From NCBI RefSeq assembly GCF_023276405.1, contig NZ_JALRMO010000001.1, positions 248,001-312,000 of the forward strand: a DNA stretch of 64,000 nucleotides, read 5' to 3'. The notes beneath the pieces are model-generated. The model did not search any database, was not told where the DNA came from, and was given only the letters and a program-made list of their open reading frames with translations. The stretch's first letter is position 1. The number at the start of each line of letters is the position of its first letter. Origin of the DNA: Paenibacillus hamazuiensis. Its GTDB lineage: Bacteria; Bacillota; Bacilli; Paenibacillales; NBRC-103111. Positions 25,431 through 33,247 of the stretch are shown here, piece by piece. The translations under genes were made by a program, and so were the position numbers.

Positions 25431-26267
25431 ATGAAATTGACTTTTCTCGGAACCGGCGCGGCGGAGGGCGTTCCGTCCCCGTTCTGCGATTGCCCGACCT
25501 GCATCTTTGCCAGAATATATGGAGGGAAAAACATCCGAAGGCGGCAGAGCGTCTTGATCAACGATAATTTGCTCGTTGACATCGGGCCCGATCTGTTCGT
25601 CTCCTGTGCCCAGCTTGGGGTAACGCTGCTTTCGCTCGAAGGCGTGCTGGTGACTCACAACCATCTGGACCATTTTGCCCCGGCCAATCTCACGTTACGG
25701 GCGAAGCCGTTCCGTCTGGCGACCGAGCTGCCGGACATCGCCGTGGTGGCAGGACCGTCCGTCTGGGCTGCGTGGGACGCCGGCGGCGGCAGCGACCATG
25801 GAGCAGGAATACGCCGGATGCCGATTTTGCCGGGCCGTACGGTGAGGCTGCCGTCATATTCGATCGAAGCAATCGAAGCGTCGCACAATATGCGGGTCGG
25901 CGATGCGATGAATTATATCGTCAAAGCCGGCGATGCCGCACTGCTGTACGCATCGGATACCGGACTGTATGCGGAGCACGTGTGGGAGAAGCTGAAGGGG
26001 CATTATTTTGACGCCGTGGTTATGGAAGGGACGATTTTAACCAGATCTTCGGGGCGCGAGCATTTGAACAGGGACGATTTCGGTCTGATGCTTGCCAAGC
26101 TGCGCGGAATTGGCGCGATCGACGACAGCTCGGTAATTGCGGCCACCCATTTCTCTCATCAAGGCGTGAATTCGTTTGAGGAAACGGAAGCTATCGTGAA
26201 AGAGTTAGGAGCGATATGCGCCTATGACGGGCTGGTGCTGGAGATTCTAGGGGCTCCGAACCCGTAA
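25431..26267 (+). CDS. Metallo-beta-lactamase-fold hydrolase, PhnP-like
   Basis: 278-residue hydrolase. It opens MKLTFLGTGAAEGVPSPFC and then DCPTC, a Cys pair also seen near the N terminus of PhnP, followed by the metal motif THNHLDHF, a mid His (SHNMR), an Asp (ASDTGL) and a late His (ATHFSH). PhnP hydrolyses cyclic phosphate or phosphodiester bonds, so a phosphodiesterase role is reasonable. The frame is open from 25401, overlapping the HAD stop as ATGA; the ATG at 25431, 10 nt after GAAAGGAA, starts exactly at the domain and is preferred. The coupling of a phosphodiesterase-like enzyme and a phosphatase is notable. Confidence 0.82.
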   Translation: MKLTFLGTGAAEGVPSPFCDCPTCIFARIYGGKNIRRRQSVLINDNLLVDIGPDLFVSCAQLGVTLLSLEGVLVTHNHLDHFAPANLTLRAKPFRLATELPDIAVVAGPSVWAAWDAGGGSDHGAGIRRMPILPGRTVRLPSYSIEAIEASHNMRVGDAMNYIVKAGDAALLYASDTGLYAEHVWEKLKGHYFDAVVMEGTILTRSSGREHLNRDDFGLMLAKLRGIGAIDDSSVIAATHFSHQGVNSFEETEAIVKELGAICAYDGLVLEILGAPNP

Positions 26268-26344
26268 ACCGGCGGTACGCCCAAAATTGCTTCTCGGGGC
26301 GCCGAAAGCCGGCGTCCCTTCCATTTCGCTCAGGAGGTGAGAAT

Positions 26345-28012
26345 ATGCCGATAGCCAATGTCAAACAGCAGTTTGAAACCCGCTGCATCAGCTCGCTGGC
26401 CAAAGTATTTGCCGACGAAGAGCTTCGGGAGCGGCCGTTCCGGAAAGCTTCAGCGCTTGCGAACGAAACGTACTCTTTTCAAGTGGCGTACCGCTCAAGC
26501 CGGCTGTTGAAATCGTTAACCGTGGAGGTGGAGTCACCGCTGAAGCGGTATATTACGTTCCGCCGCGTCGGACTGGTTCCCGTCGAGCTGCCGATTTACG
26601 GGGATCATGACGAAAACGTGCTTCGTTCAACCCCGGGGTTGTATCCCGATCCGCTGTACCCAATCGGGCCAGGGCAGCCTGCCGCCGCTTTACCTTATCA
26701 ATGGCGCTCCATCTGGATCACCGTCAGGCTGGACGGGATGGCAGAGCCGTCGGTTTACCCGATCCGCTGCACCTTCAGCAGTGATGAAGGGCGCATCGGA
26801 GAGGAGACGTTCGAGCTGACCGTTCTGCCGGCGCAGCTTCCCCGGCAGCGTCTTATTCATACGGAATGGTTTCATGCGGACTGTTTGTCGACCTGTTACA
26901 GGGAGGACGCGTTTAGCGAGAGACATTGGGAGTTGATCGAAAATTACGTGGAATGCTGCGTCCGCCACGGCATGAATATGATTTTGACGCCGCTCTTCAC
27001 GCTGCCTCTTGATACGGAGGTCGGCGGCGAACGCCCCACTTTGCAGCTCGTCGATGTGGAGAAAAGCGGACAAACCTACCGCTTCGGCTTCGATAAACTG
27101 CAGCGGTGGGTGGAGCTCTGCGACGGATGCGGCATCCGTTATTTTGAATTTTCCCATCTCTTCACGCAATGGGGCGCAAAGCATGCCCCGAAAATCGTTG
27201 CCTTGGAAAATGGCGAGCCGAAGCGGATTTTCGGTTGGGAGACGGACGCAACCGGGGAAGAATATGCCGGGTTTCTCGCGCAGTTTTTGCCGGAGCTCGT
27301 ACAATTTATAAAGCGGCACGGTCTCGCGGGCCGCAGCTACTTTCATGTTTCCGACGAGCCGCACAAGGAGCATCTGGCCTGGTACGAAAGCGCGAGTTCC
27401 TTGATGGACCGGCATGTAGGCGATTTCCCCATCATCGATGCGTTATCCGATTTCGACTATTACGAGAGGGGGCTGGTCAGAAAACCGGTGGCCCCTACCG
27501 ACCGGATCGGCGTTTTCCTGGAGAATGAAGTGCCGGAACTTTGGGCCTACTACTGCTGCTCGCAGTATAAACGGGTAGCGAACCGATTTATTTGTTTTCC
27601 GTCGGCGCGAAACCGCATATTGGGCGTACAGCTTTACAAGCATAACATCGCCGGATTTTTACATTGGGGCTTCAATTTCTGGTTCACCCAGTATTCCAAA
27701 TACGCCGTCAATCCGTTTCAAAATACGGATTCGGGCTTCGCTTTTCCGGCAGGAGACGGTTTTCTCGTATACCCCGGGGCGGACGGCAAGCCGATTGAGT
27801 CGCTCCGTCTGGAGGTGCTGTATGATGCGCTGCAGGATTTGCGGGCTCTCGAGCTGCTTGAAAGCCGGATTGGCCGTGCCGCGACGGTCGAGCTGCTGGA
27901 AGAAGGACTGGAGCGCCCGATCACCTTTACCGATTATCCCGCCGACGCGGAGTGGCTTCTCGACTGTCGGGAGCGGATCAATCAAGCCATTTATCGGTCC
28001 TGCGCGAGGTAG
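26345..28012 (+). CDS. GH123/DUF4091-like glycoside hydrolase
   Basis: 555-residue cytoplasmic protein. An N-terminal beta-rich domain is followed by a barrel containing FHVSDEPH, with Asp337-Glu338. That Asp-Glu pair is the hallmark of GH123 N-acetyl-beta-galactosaminidases, which use substrate-assisted catalysis. The C-terminal GVQLYKHNIAGFLHWGFNFW region is typical of the DUF4091 part of GH123. No signal peptide. AGGAGGTGA lies 6 nt before the ATG. It is last in the GH110 operon, 77 bp after the metallo-hydrolase gene with a GC-rich hairpin near 26295-26320 between them. The expected substrate is a beta-linked HexNAc; activity is unproven for much of this family. Confidence 0.8.
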   Translation: MPIANVKQQFETRCISSLAKVFADEELRERPFRKASALANETYSFQVAYRSSRLLKSLTVEVESPLKRYITFRRVGLVPVELPIYGDHDENVLRSTPGLYPDPLYPIGPGQPAAALPYQWRSIWITVRLDGMAEPSVYPIRCTFSSDEGRIGEETFELTVLPAQLPRQRLIHTEWFHADCLSTCYREDAFSERHWELIENYVECCVRHGMNMILTPLFTLPLDTEVGGERPTLQLVDVEKSGQTYRFGFDKLQRWVELCDGCGIRYFEFSHLFTQWGAKHAPKIVALENGEPKRIFGWETDATGEEYAGFLAQFLPELVQFIKRHGLAGRSYFHVSDEPHKEHLAWYESASSLMDRHVGDFPIIDALSDFDYYERGLVRKPVAPTDRIGVFLENEVPELWAYYCCSQYKRVANRFICFPSARNRILGVQLYKHNIAGFLHWGFNFWFTQYSKYAVNPFQNTDSGFAFPAGDGFLVYPGADGKPIESLRLEVLYDALQDLRALELLESRIGRAATVELLEEGLERPITFTDYPADAEWLLDCRERINQAIYRSCAR

Positions 28013-28240
28013 AGGAAGGACAGAATGGGGGCCGGTCGATACACTGGTTCTTGATGCTCCGGCGTCAATCTGCCCCTCTTCATTGGAGGCGGACGGAAAG
28101 TGCTGATGATGGACGGGCCGCGGTCCTGCAGTTTTTTTGCAGGGTCTGCGGGAAACGTGCGTGTAACCTTTGCGTCCGCTATTGCGTCAATAATGGCAGC
28201 GGCAATAATATGCCTCAAACCATAAGACGGAGGTCGCCTT
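28013..28240. other. Intergenic hairpin region after the glycan operon
   Basis: An imperfect long inverted repeat (CCTGCA with TGCAGG around a T-rich loop, flanked by CCGCGG-like and CTGCGG arms) lies near 28113-28147. It has T in the loop but no T-run after the stem, so it is not a standard terminator. Nothing else is recognised in this gap. Confidence 0.4.
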
Positions 28241-29185
28241 ATGCCGGATGTTTTTTCCGATAAGTTAATGAAAGCGAAGGAACGGAAGCTTCGATTCAAC
28301 AAAGCGGAACGCAGGCGGGAGGAGCTGCTGAAGCGGCAGCGGGAGCAGGAACGGCTCATCGTGCAGCTCGAAATGGAGCTGGAGGCGGAGCAGGCCGATG
28401 TCGATAAACTGACCGGACTGTCGCTTACGAACTTGTTCCACACGATCCTGCGCAGCAAAGAGGAGCAGCTTGAAATGGAACGCCAGCAGGTATTGGCGGC
28501 AACACTTAAGCTGATGGAAGCGAAGCAGGCGCTGGCGGACATCCAGGATGAAATCATCCGGGTCGGAGACGAGCTCGCGGATTGCCGGGAGGCGGAGCGG
28601 GAATATGAGCAGTTAATGAAGGAGAGGGAAACCTTTTTGCGCAGCTCGGCTTCCTCCTCGGCCGAACTGGCGGAAATGGACGCCCGGATCGCCGACCAAA
28701 CCATTTTGCTCAAAGAAATAAACGAAGCGTGGAGTGCGGGCAAAGGTGTGCTTGCTAACCTTGTAAGTGCCTCGTCCAGCCTGGAAAAAGCGGAGAATTG
28801 GGGCAAATGGGATTTGTGGGGCGGCGGCGGGATGATCAGCACTCATGTGAAGCATAACCACGTCGACGACGCGAAACGGTTCATTCACAGCGCCAACCGC
28901 CAGCTGCTCCGCTTCCGCGACGAGCTGGCCGACCTGAAACGCAGCATCCATATCGAAATGGACATCGGCGGTATGCTGAAAATGGCGGATTATTGGTTCG
29001 ACGGCTTAATCGCGGATTGGGTCGTCCAAGGGCGCATCAAAAACGCCCAGGAGCGGACGCTGGAGGCGATCCGCCGTGTCGGCGACGTCGTCGGGCAGCT
29101 GCAGGCCGAGCACTCTGCCGCCGAAGCCGCTTTGCAGAGCATGACCGCGAAACGGACCGCATGGATCGAAGGGAATGGCCGTTGA
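28241..29185 (+). CDS. Cytoplasmic coiled-coil protein of unknown function
   Basis: 314 residues, almost entirely charged helix. Coiled coil runs from about residue 10 to 170 (dense Glu/Arg/Leu heptads), a Gly-rich break follows near 188-200 (KWDLWGGGGMISTHVKHNHV), then more helix to the end. I recall proteins with a similar W-x-x-W-GGGG then His-rich break among Firmicutes, without an assigned role. No signal peptide or membrane helix. GACGGAGG lies 10 nt before the ATG. It stands alone after the glycan operon. A structural or adaptor role is plausible but not shown. Confidence 0.8.
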   Translation: MPDVFSDKLMKAKERKLRFNKAERRREELLKRQREQERLIVQLEMELEAEQADVDKLTGLSLTNLFHTILRSKEEQLEMERQQVLAATLKLMEAKQALADIQDEIIRVGDELADCREAEREYEQLMKERETFLRSSASSSAELAEMDARIADQTILLKEINEAWSAGKGVLANLVSASSSLEKAENWGKWDLWGGGGMISTHVKHNHVDDAKRFIHSANRQLLRFRDELADLKRSIHIEMDIGGMLKMADYWFDGLIADWVVQGRIKNAQERTLEAIRRVGDVVGQLQAEHSAAEAALQSMTAKRTAWIEGNGR

Positions 29186-29253
29186 GGCCGGCAGTACCTA
29201 TTGAGTCTGACCAACCGCCGTGCGGCGCAGCAACGCGCAAAGTATTGCGTACG

Positions 29254-29763
29254 TCATAAATTAGTCGCCGCCGGAACGGCCTCGATGCTTTTGGATTTTA
29301 TGACCTTGGCCGGGCATCCGGCGACGATCGAGTTCGGCGGCACATCTTTGCCTACAAAGCTGTTGGCGCCGATCGTCGAATTTCTCCCAATAACGATAGG
29401 CCCGGCCAAAACGGCATGCGCGTAAATCAAAACATTGTCCTCTATTCTAGGGTGGAGTCTGGATCCACTCAAATTGGTAATATCTTTGATACCAAGCGTA
29501 ACCCCGTGCAGTATCGTTACATTGTCGCCTATTTCGGCGGTTGCTCCTATAACAACGCCCATACCGTGCACGATGCGAAAATTTTTCCCGATTTTTGCGC
29601 CCGGCTCAATCTCGATTCCGGAAATAAACCGCCCTACAGACGAGGTGAATTTTGCGCATCTCCACATGTTTCGATGATGGAACCAATTGGTGATTTTATG
29701 GATGGAAATAGCTTGTTTCCCCGGATCGGTCAAACAACGGAAAATTTCGCCAACAAATGACAT
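29254..29763 (-). CDS. Short serine O-acetyltransferase (CysE/EpsC type)
   Basis: 169-residue left-handed beta-helix acetyltransferase with hexapeptide repeats (IGDNVT, IGRNST, IGANSF) and the catalytic His motifs FRIVHGMGVVIG and ILHGVTLG. It should transfer acetyl from acetyl-CoA to serine, the first step of cysteine synthesis. It lacks most of the N-terminal helical domain of E. coli CysE, as short Firmicute enzymes do. It could alternatively O-acetylate another small molecule. A consensus-like promoter with an embedded palindrome lies immediately upstream (29794-29828). Confidence 0.85.
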   Translation of the reverse strand: MSFVGEIFRCLTDPGKQAISIHKITNWFHHRNMWRCAKFTSSVGRFISGIEIEPGAKIGKNFRIVHGMGVVIGATAEIGDNVTILHGVTLGIKDITNLSGSRLHPRIEDNVLIYAHAVLAGPIVIGRNSTIGANSFVGKDVPPNSIVAGCPAKVIKSKSIEAVPAATNL

Positions 29764-29793
29764 GTTAATCCGCCCTTTGTGAATAGCATTTTA

Positions 29794-29828
29794 GATACAT
29801 TTTGTATCAATAGCATCGGGGTTGTCAA
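29794..29828 (-). promoter_or_regulatory. Promoter with palindromic operator upstream of the acetyltransferase
   Basis: On the minus strand, TTGACA (29828-29823) is followed after 16 bp by TACAAA. The -10 region lies inside a perfect 15-bp palindrome, GATACA-AAA-TGTATC (29794-29808). A repressor bound there would block the promoter. The regulator is unknown. Confidence 0.65.
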
Positions 29829-29851
29829 TCTTTTTTTTGTTGGGGCATGAT

Positions 29852-30382
29852 TTACACCGGCAGCCGTTTTGCATAGCAATGCCGCAGCTTCCCGCCGTAC
29901 ATCGGACGGGTAAACTGAAGCGAAAAACCGGCAGCCTCCAAATTTCGGCGACTGGTGTGGTTGTCGGGATGAACGGTCGAGTAAAGCCAGCGGAATCCCA
30001 GCTCTATAGCACGCTGCTCCCGCAAACGGTGAAAATGCAGCTGCAGCCCGAGCCCACGTACGGACTCATGAACGACGGTTGCATCCAAAGTCGCAACATA
30101 AGGGAGTTCATGCTCCGGCACCCCGAATTCCCTGCCGAGATTGCTATCACCGGCTCCCGGGAAAGCCAGCACCGAATACGCAACGAGCTTTTCGCCCAGA
30201 TACACGCCGTATATTTCGCCTTGAACTTCGACGTGAGCGTGCAGGTAATCTTCATCATCCATAGCAAAATGCTCCTGAGAAGGGAGCCGGGATACCACGT
30301 CAACCATGAGTGTCCTTATGTCCGGCACTTCCTCATGGCCCAAACGCCGGAATTTCAGGTTCGTCAGTTCTATTTTTGACAT
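29852..30382 (-). CDS. GNAT-family N-acetyltransferase
   Basis: 176-residue acetyltransferase with the GNAT fold. It has strand 4 followed by the acetyl-CoA loop region (ESVRGLGLQLHFHRL) and the late HPDNHTSRRNLEAAGF motif that many GNATs share. AAGGAGG lies just before the ATG at 30382. The frame is open further upstream, but only across a terminator. Substrate unknown. It is preceded by the terminator of the aldo/keto reductase gene and is probably transcribed alone. Confidence 0.85.
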   Translation of the reverse strand: MSKIELTNLKFRRLGHEEVPDIRTLMVDVVSRLPSQEHFAMDDEDYLHAHVEVQGEIYGVYLGEKLVAYSVLAFPGAGDSNLGREFGVPEHELPYVATLDATVVHESVRGLGLQLHFHRLREQRAIELGFRWLYSTVHPDNHTSRRNLEAAGFSLQFTRPMYGGKLRHCYAKRLPV

Positions 30383-30493
30383 GATTACGCCTCCTTTCCC
30401 GACTTCTAACCATCTTACCGATACCTCACTGCAAATGAACAAGGCGTTTCCCACCGTTGGATTCGAAGCGAAGCTTATTAAGGCCCGCCGGCA

Positions 30494-30542
30494 AATAAAA
30501 AGCAACCTCCGCCCGTCTCGGAGCCGAGGTTGCTTTTGGTTT
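30494..30542 (-). terminator. Terminator after the aldo/keto reductase gene
   Basis: AAAGCAACCTC pairs with GAGGTTGCTTT. On the minus strand the stem is followed by TTTTTATTT, so it ends the aldo/keto reductase transcript before the GNAT gene. Confidence 0.85.
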
Positions 30543-30570
30543 CCGATGCGGGCGGGCTGGTCGCCGTCGT

Positions 30571-31488
30571 TTACGGAAGCACGTTGCCTGCCGCGCGGTA
30601 AATCTCATACCATTCCTGGCGCGTCAAATAAATATCGCTCGCTTTGCAGCAATCTTTTAAGCGTTCGATGTTCATCGTACCGGTCACCGGCTGCATCCGT
30701 GCGGGATGGCGCAAAATCCAGGCGAGGGCGATCGTGGTGGCGCTCACCCCGTATTTTTCGGCGAGTTCATCGATCTTCCGGTTCAGCTCAGGGAACTTGT
30801 CGCTTCCAAGAAAGACGCCTTCGAAGAAGCCGTATTGGAAAGGCGACCACGGCTGAATCGTGATATCGTGCAGCCTGCAGTAATCCAGCACGCTGCCGTC
30901 CCGGTTCACCGCGGCTTCATTTTCCATGTTCACGTTCAGGCCGCTTTTGATCATCGTGGAATTGGTGATGCTCAGCTGCAGCTGGTTCGCTACGATCGGC
31001 TGCTTCACGAATTTCTTCAGCAGCTCGATCTGCATCGGATTTTGGTTGGATACGCCGAAGTGGCGCACTTTGCCCGAGCTCTCCAGATGATCGAACGCCT
31101 CGGCCACCTCTTCCGGCTCCACCAGCGCATCGGGGCGGTGCAGGAGCAGAACGTCGAGGTAATCCGTTTTCAGCCGCTGCAAAATGCCGTCCACCGAATC
31201 CAGAATGTGCTCTTTGGAGAAATCGAACATCCCCTTGCGAATGCCGCATTTCGATTGCAGGATGATGTTCTCGCGAATGTCGTCGTTCATTTGGATAGCA
31301 TCCGCAAATATTTCCTCGCACGTGCCGCCGCCGTAAATGTCCGCGTGATCGAAGAAATTTGCCCCTTCCTCCAGCGCCGTCCTGACAAAACGCTCCGCTT
31401 CCTTTTTGTCCAGCGATTTGATTCGCATGCAGCCGACCGCAATAACAGGAACTTCCAATGTGCTGGTGCCCAGTTTGATCGTTTTCAT
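30571..31488 (-). CDS. Aldo/keto reductase
   Basis: 305-residue TIM-barrel oxidoreductase using NADPH. The catalytic set is visible: Asp/Tyr in FFDHADIYGGG, Lys in IILQSKCGI and His in DVLLLHRPD. The cofactor region near the C terminus (VTGTMNIERL) matches YdhF-type enzymes. Length is normal for the family. It lies 25 bp downstream of the luciferase-like monooxygenase gene on the same strand, so both probably form a small redox or detoxification operon. Confidence 0.9.
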   Translation of the reverse strand: MKTIKLGTSTLEVPVIAVGCMRIKSLDKKEAERFVRTALEEGANFFDHADIYGGGTCEEIFADAIQMNDDIRENIILQSKCGIRKGMFDFSKEHILDSVDGILQRLKTDYLDVLLLHRPDALVEPEEVAEAFDHLESSGKVRHFGVSNQNPMQIELLKKFVKQPIVANQLQLSITNSTMIKSGLNVNMENEAAVNRDGSVLDYCRLHDITIQPWSPFQYGFFEGVFLGSDKFPELNRKIDELAEKYGVSATTIALAWILRHPARMQPVTGTMNIERLKDCCKASDIYLTRQEWYEIYRAAGNVLP

Positions 31489-31513
31489 TTCGGTTTCTCC
31501 TCCTTAAAAAATA

Positions 31514-32587
31514 TTATGCTTTGCCCTCGGTTCGGGCCAACTCCTTGCGAACGATCGGCGCCACTTTTGTGCCGAGCAGCTCGATAGCCCGCAGCACTTC
31601 GCGATGAGGCATCGTACCTACGTTCACATGCAGGAAAAAGCGGGTTACTCCCAGGTTTTTGCGCAGTAAAATAATTTTCTCCGCCACGAATTCGGGATCG
31701 CCGACGTAGAGAGCTCCGCGAAGACTGCGCGCTTCATCGTAAGTCGCGCGGGTGTACGGCTGCCCCCAGCCGCGTTCGCGCCCGATGACGTTCATTTGCG
31801 CTTGTGTAGGAAGGTAAAACAGCTCGGCCGCCTGCTCGGTCGTATCGGCTACGAAGCCGTGCGAATGCGTCGCAATTTGCAGCTTGTCCGGATCGTGCCC
31901 GGCCTGCGCTGCTGCTCTCTTGTATAGCTCAACGAGCGGAGCGAACCTCTCCGGCATTCCGCCGATGATGGCGAAAGCGATCGGCAGGCCGAGCAGTCCC
32001 GCCCGGATGGCGGACTGCGGGTTACCGCCGCTCGCGATCCATACCGGCAGCGGATTTTGCACGGAGCGCGGATAAACGCCCAGGTTGTCGATTGCGGGAC
32101 GGTGGCCCCCGCGCCAGGTCACCTTCTCCGAGTCCCGGATTGCGAGAAGCAGCTCGAGCTTTTCATCGAACAGCTCGTCGTAGTCGTCCAAGCTGTAACC
32201 GAACAGCGGGAACGATTCGATGAACGATCCGCGGCCGGCCATAATTTCCGCACGACCGTTCGAGATGCCGTCCAAGGTGGAAAACTGTTGATACACGCGC
32301 ACCGGATCATCAGAAGATAATACGGTTACGGCGCTCGTGAGACGGATTCTCTTCGTTACGGCCGCCCCCGCGGCCAAGACGACGGCGGGCGAGCTGCCTG
32401 CGTAATCGGGCCGGTGATGCTCGCCGATTCCGTAAACGTCCAGGCCGACTTGATCGGCCAGTTCCATCTCTTCGACCGCTTCGCGCAGCCGCTCGGCCTG
32501 GCTGATGGCTTTTCCGGTCTCCGGGTCCGGAGTCGTTTCCAAAAACGTACTGATACCAATTTCCATGTTGATTGCCGGATCGGCCAT
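31514..32587 (-). CDS. LLM-class flavin-dependent monooxygenase
   Basis: 357-residue luciferase-like protein with a TIM barrel binding FMN/F420-type flavin. It shows the typical opening MEIGISTF, the [15 protein letters not shown] segment and the [27 protein letters not shown] region. The frame opens at 32608, but GGAGGG on the minus strand is about 10 nt before the ATG at 32587. It precedes the aldo/keto reductase gene in the same direction. The substrate is unknown. Confidence 0.88.
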   Translation of the reverse strand: MADPAINMEIGISTFLETTPDPETGKAISQAERLREAVEEMELADQVGLDVYGIGEHHRPDYAGSSPAVVLAAGAAVTKRIRLTSAVTVLSSDDPVRVYQQFSTLDGISNGRAEIMAGRGSFIESFPLFGYSLDDYDELFDEKLELLLAIRDSEKVTWRGGHRPAIDNLGVYPRSVQNPLPVWIASGGNPQSAIRAGLLGLPIAFAIIGGMPERFAPLVELYKRAAAQAGHDPDKLQIATHSHGFVADTTEQAAELFYLPTQAQMNVIGRERGWGQPYTRATYDEARSLRGALYVGDPEFVAEKIILLRKNLGVTRFFLHVNVGTMPHREVLRAIELLGTKVAPIVRKELARTEGKA

Positions 32588-32682
32588 TTGTCCTGCACCC
32601 TCCTTCATTGTCTCAAGTTTACTTTATTTTTCTCCCAACATCAAAGCTGTAAGGAACTGTCGCAAACTACAAGGCGCAGCTG

Positions 32683-32833
32683 CATGAACGCGAATGGACC
32701 ATAATCGGATCGACCGAACCGTTTCCGGGGTGGCTTCGGGGAAGACGGACGGACCTTGGCGGGCGTTTGGGAGCTTGCGGAAGACGGCGCCGAGTGGAAC
32801 AAGTGGATGGATATTTTGCTGACGAAATGCTAA
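32683..32833 (+). pseudogene. Frameshifted gene remnant (about 50 codons)
   Basis: Two overlapping frames read as one sensible protein end: EWTIIGSTEPF in one, then GEDGRTLAGVWELAEDGAEW and a short tail to a TAA at 32831 in the other. The pattern resembles the last strand of small lipocalin-like or DUF1579-type proteins. No start codon or SD is present and the frame is broken, so it is a decayed 3' end. Confidence 0.5.
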
Positions 32834-32950
32834 GTGGTCTGGATATTCAAACAAGCCGTATCGGACTCGGGCTTGGACCGTGACAGGTTGGGAACTGGTG
32901 ACCTGGCGCGGTCCTTTTTGCGCTCAAGGAGGAGAATCCGCCTAATTCAC

Positions 32951-33182
32951 TCTAACGGACTTCAGTGCCGCTATTTCCGGCCAAATGCCCGGATTGCGGA
33001 TCGTAAGGGACACCTGAGCCGTTATTTGGCAAAAAGATCAGCATTTTCGCGATTTTTCGGCCCATAGCGTCTCCAGTGTCCGTTACATTTTCAAAACAGC
33101 TTATTTTCTTCAGATAAAGGCCGCTGGGTCCGTTAGCTATACACCGGGTGTTAGCTATACGAGCGGAAATTCCGGATCGTCC
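32951..33182. repeat. Dispersed repeat element, copy 1 (232 bp)
   Basis: Homologous over its length to 49693-49906. It contains four 23-bp units: TAACGGACTTCAGTGCCGCT-type at 32953-32975, TAAGGGACACC... at 33004-33026, and inverted units at 33063-33085 and 33113-33135. Spacing within pairs is 50-51 bp. Together with the remnant at 32683 it fills the gap between the monooxygenase and ABC exporter genes. Confidence 0.85.
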
Positions 33183-33247
33183 TGCTAGTAGGCAAAAGCC
33201 TCCCGCCATGAAACGTCTGCCTCAACCGTTCGCCTTGACCATCCGCG

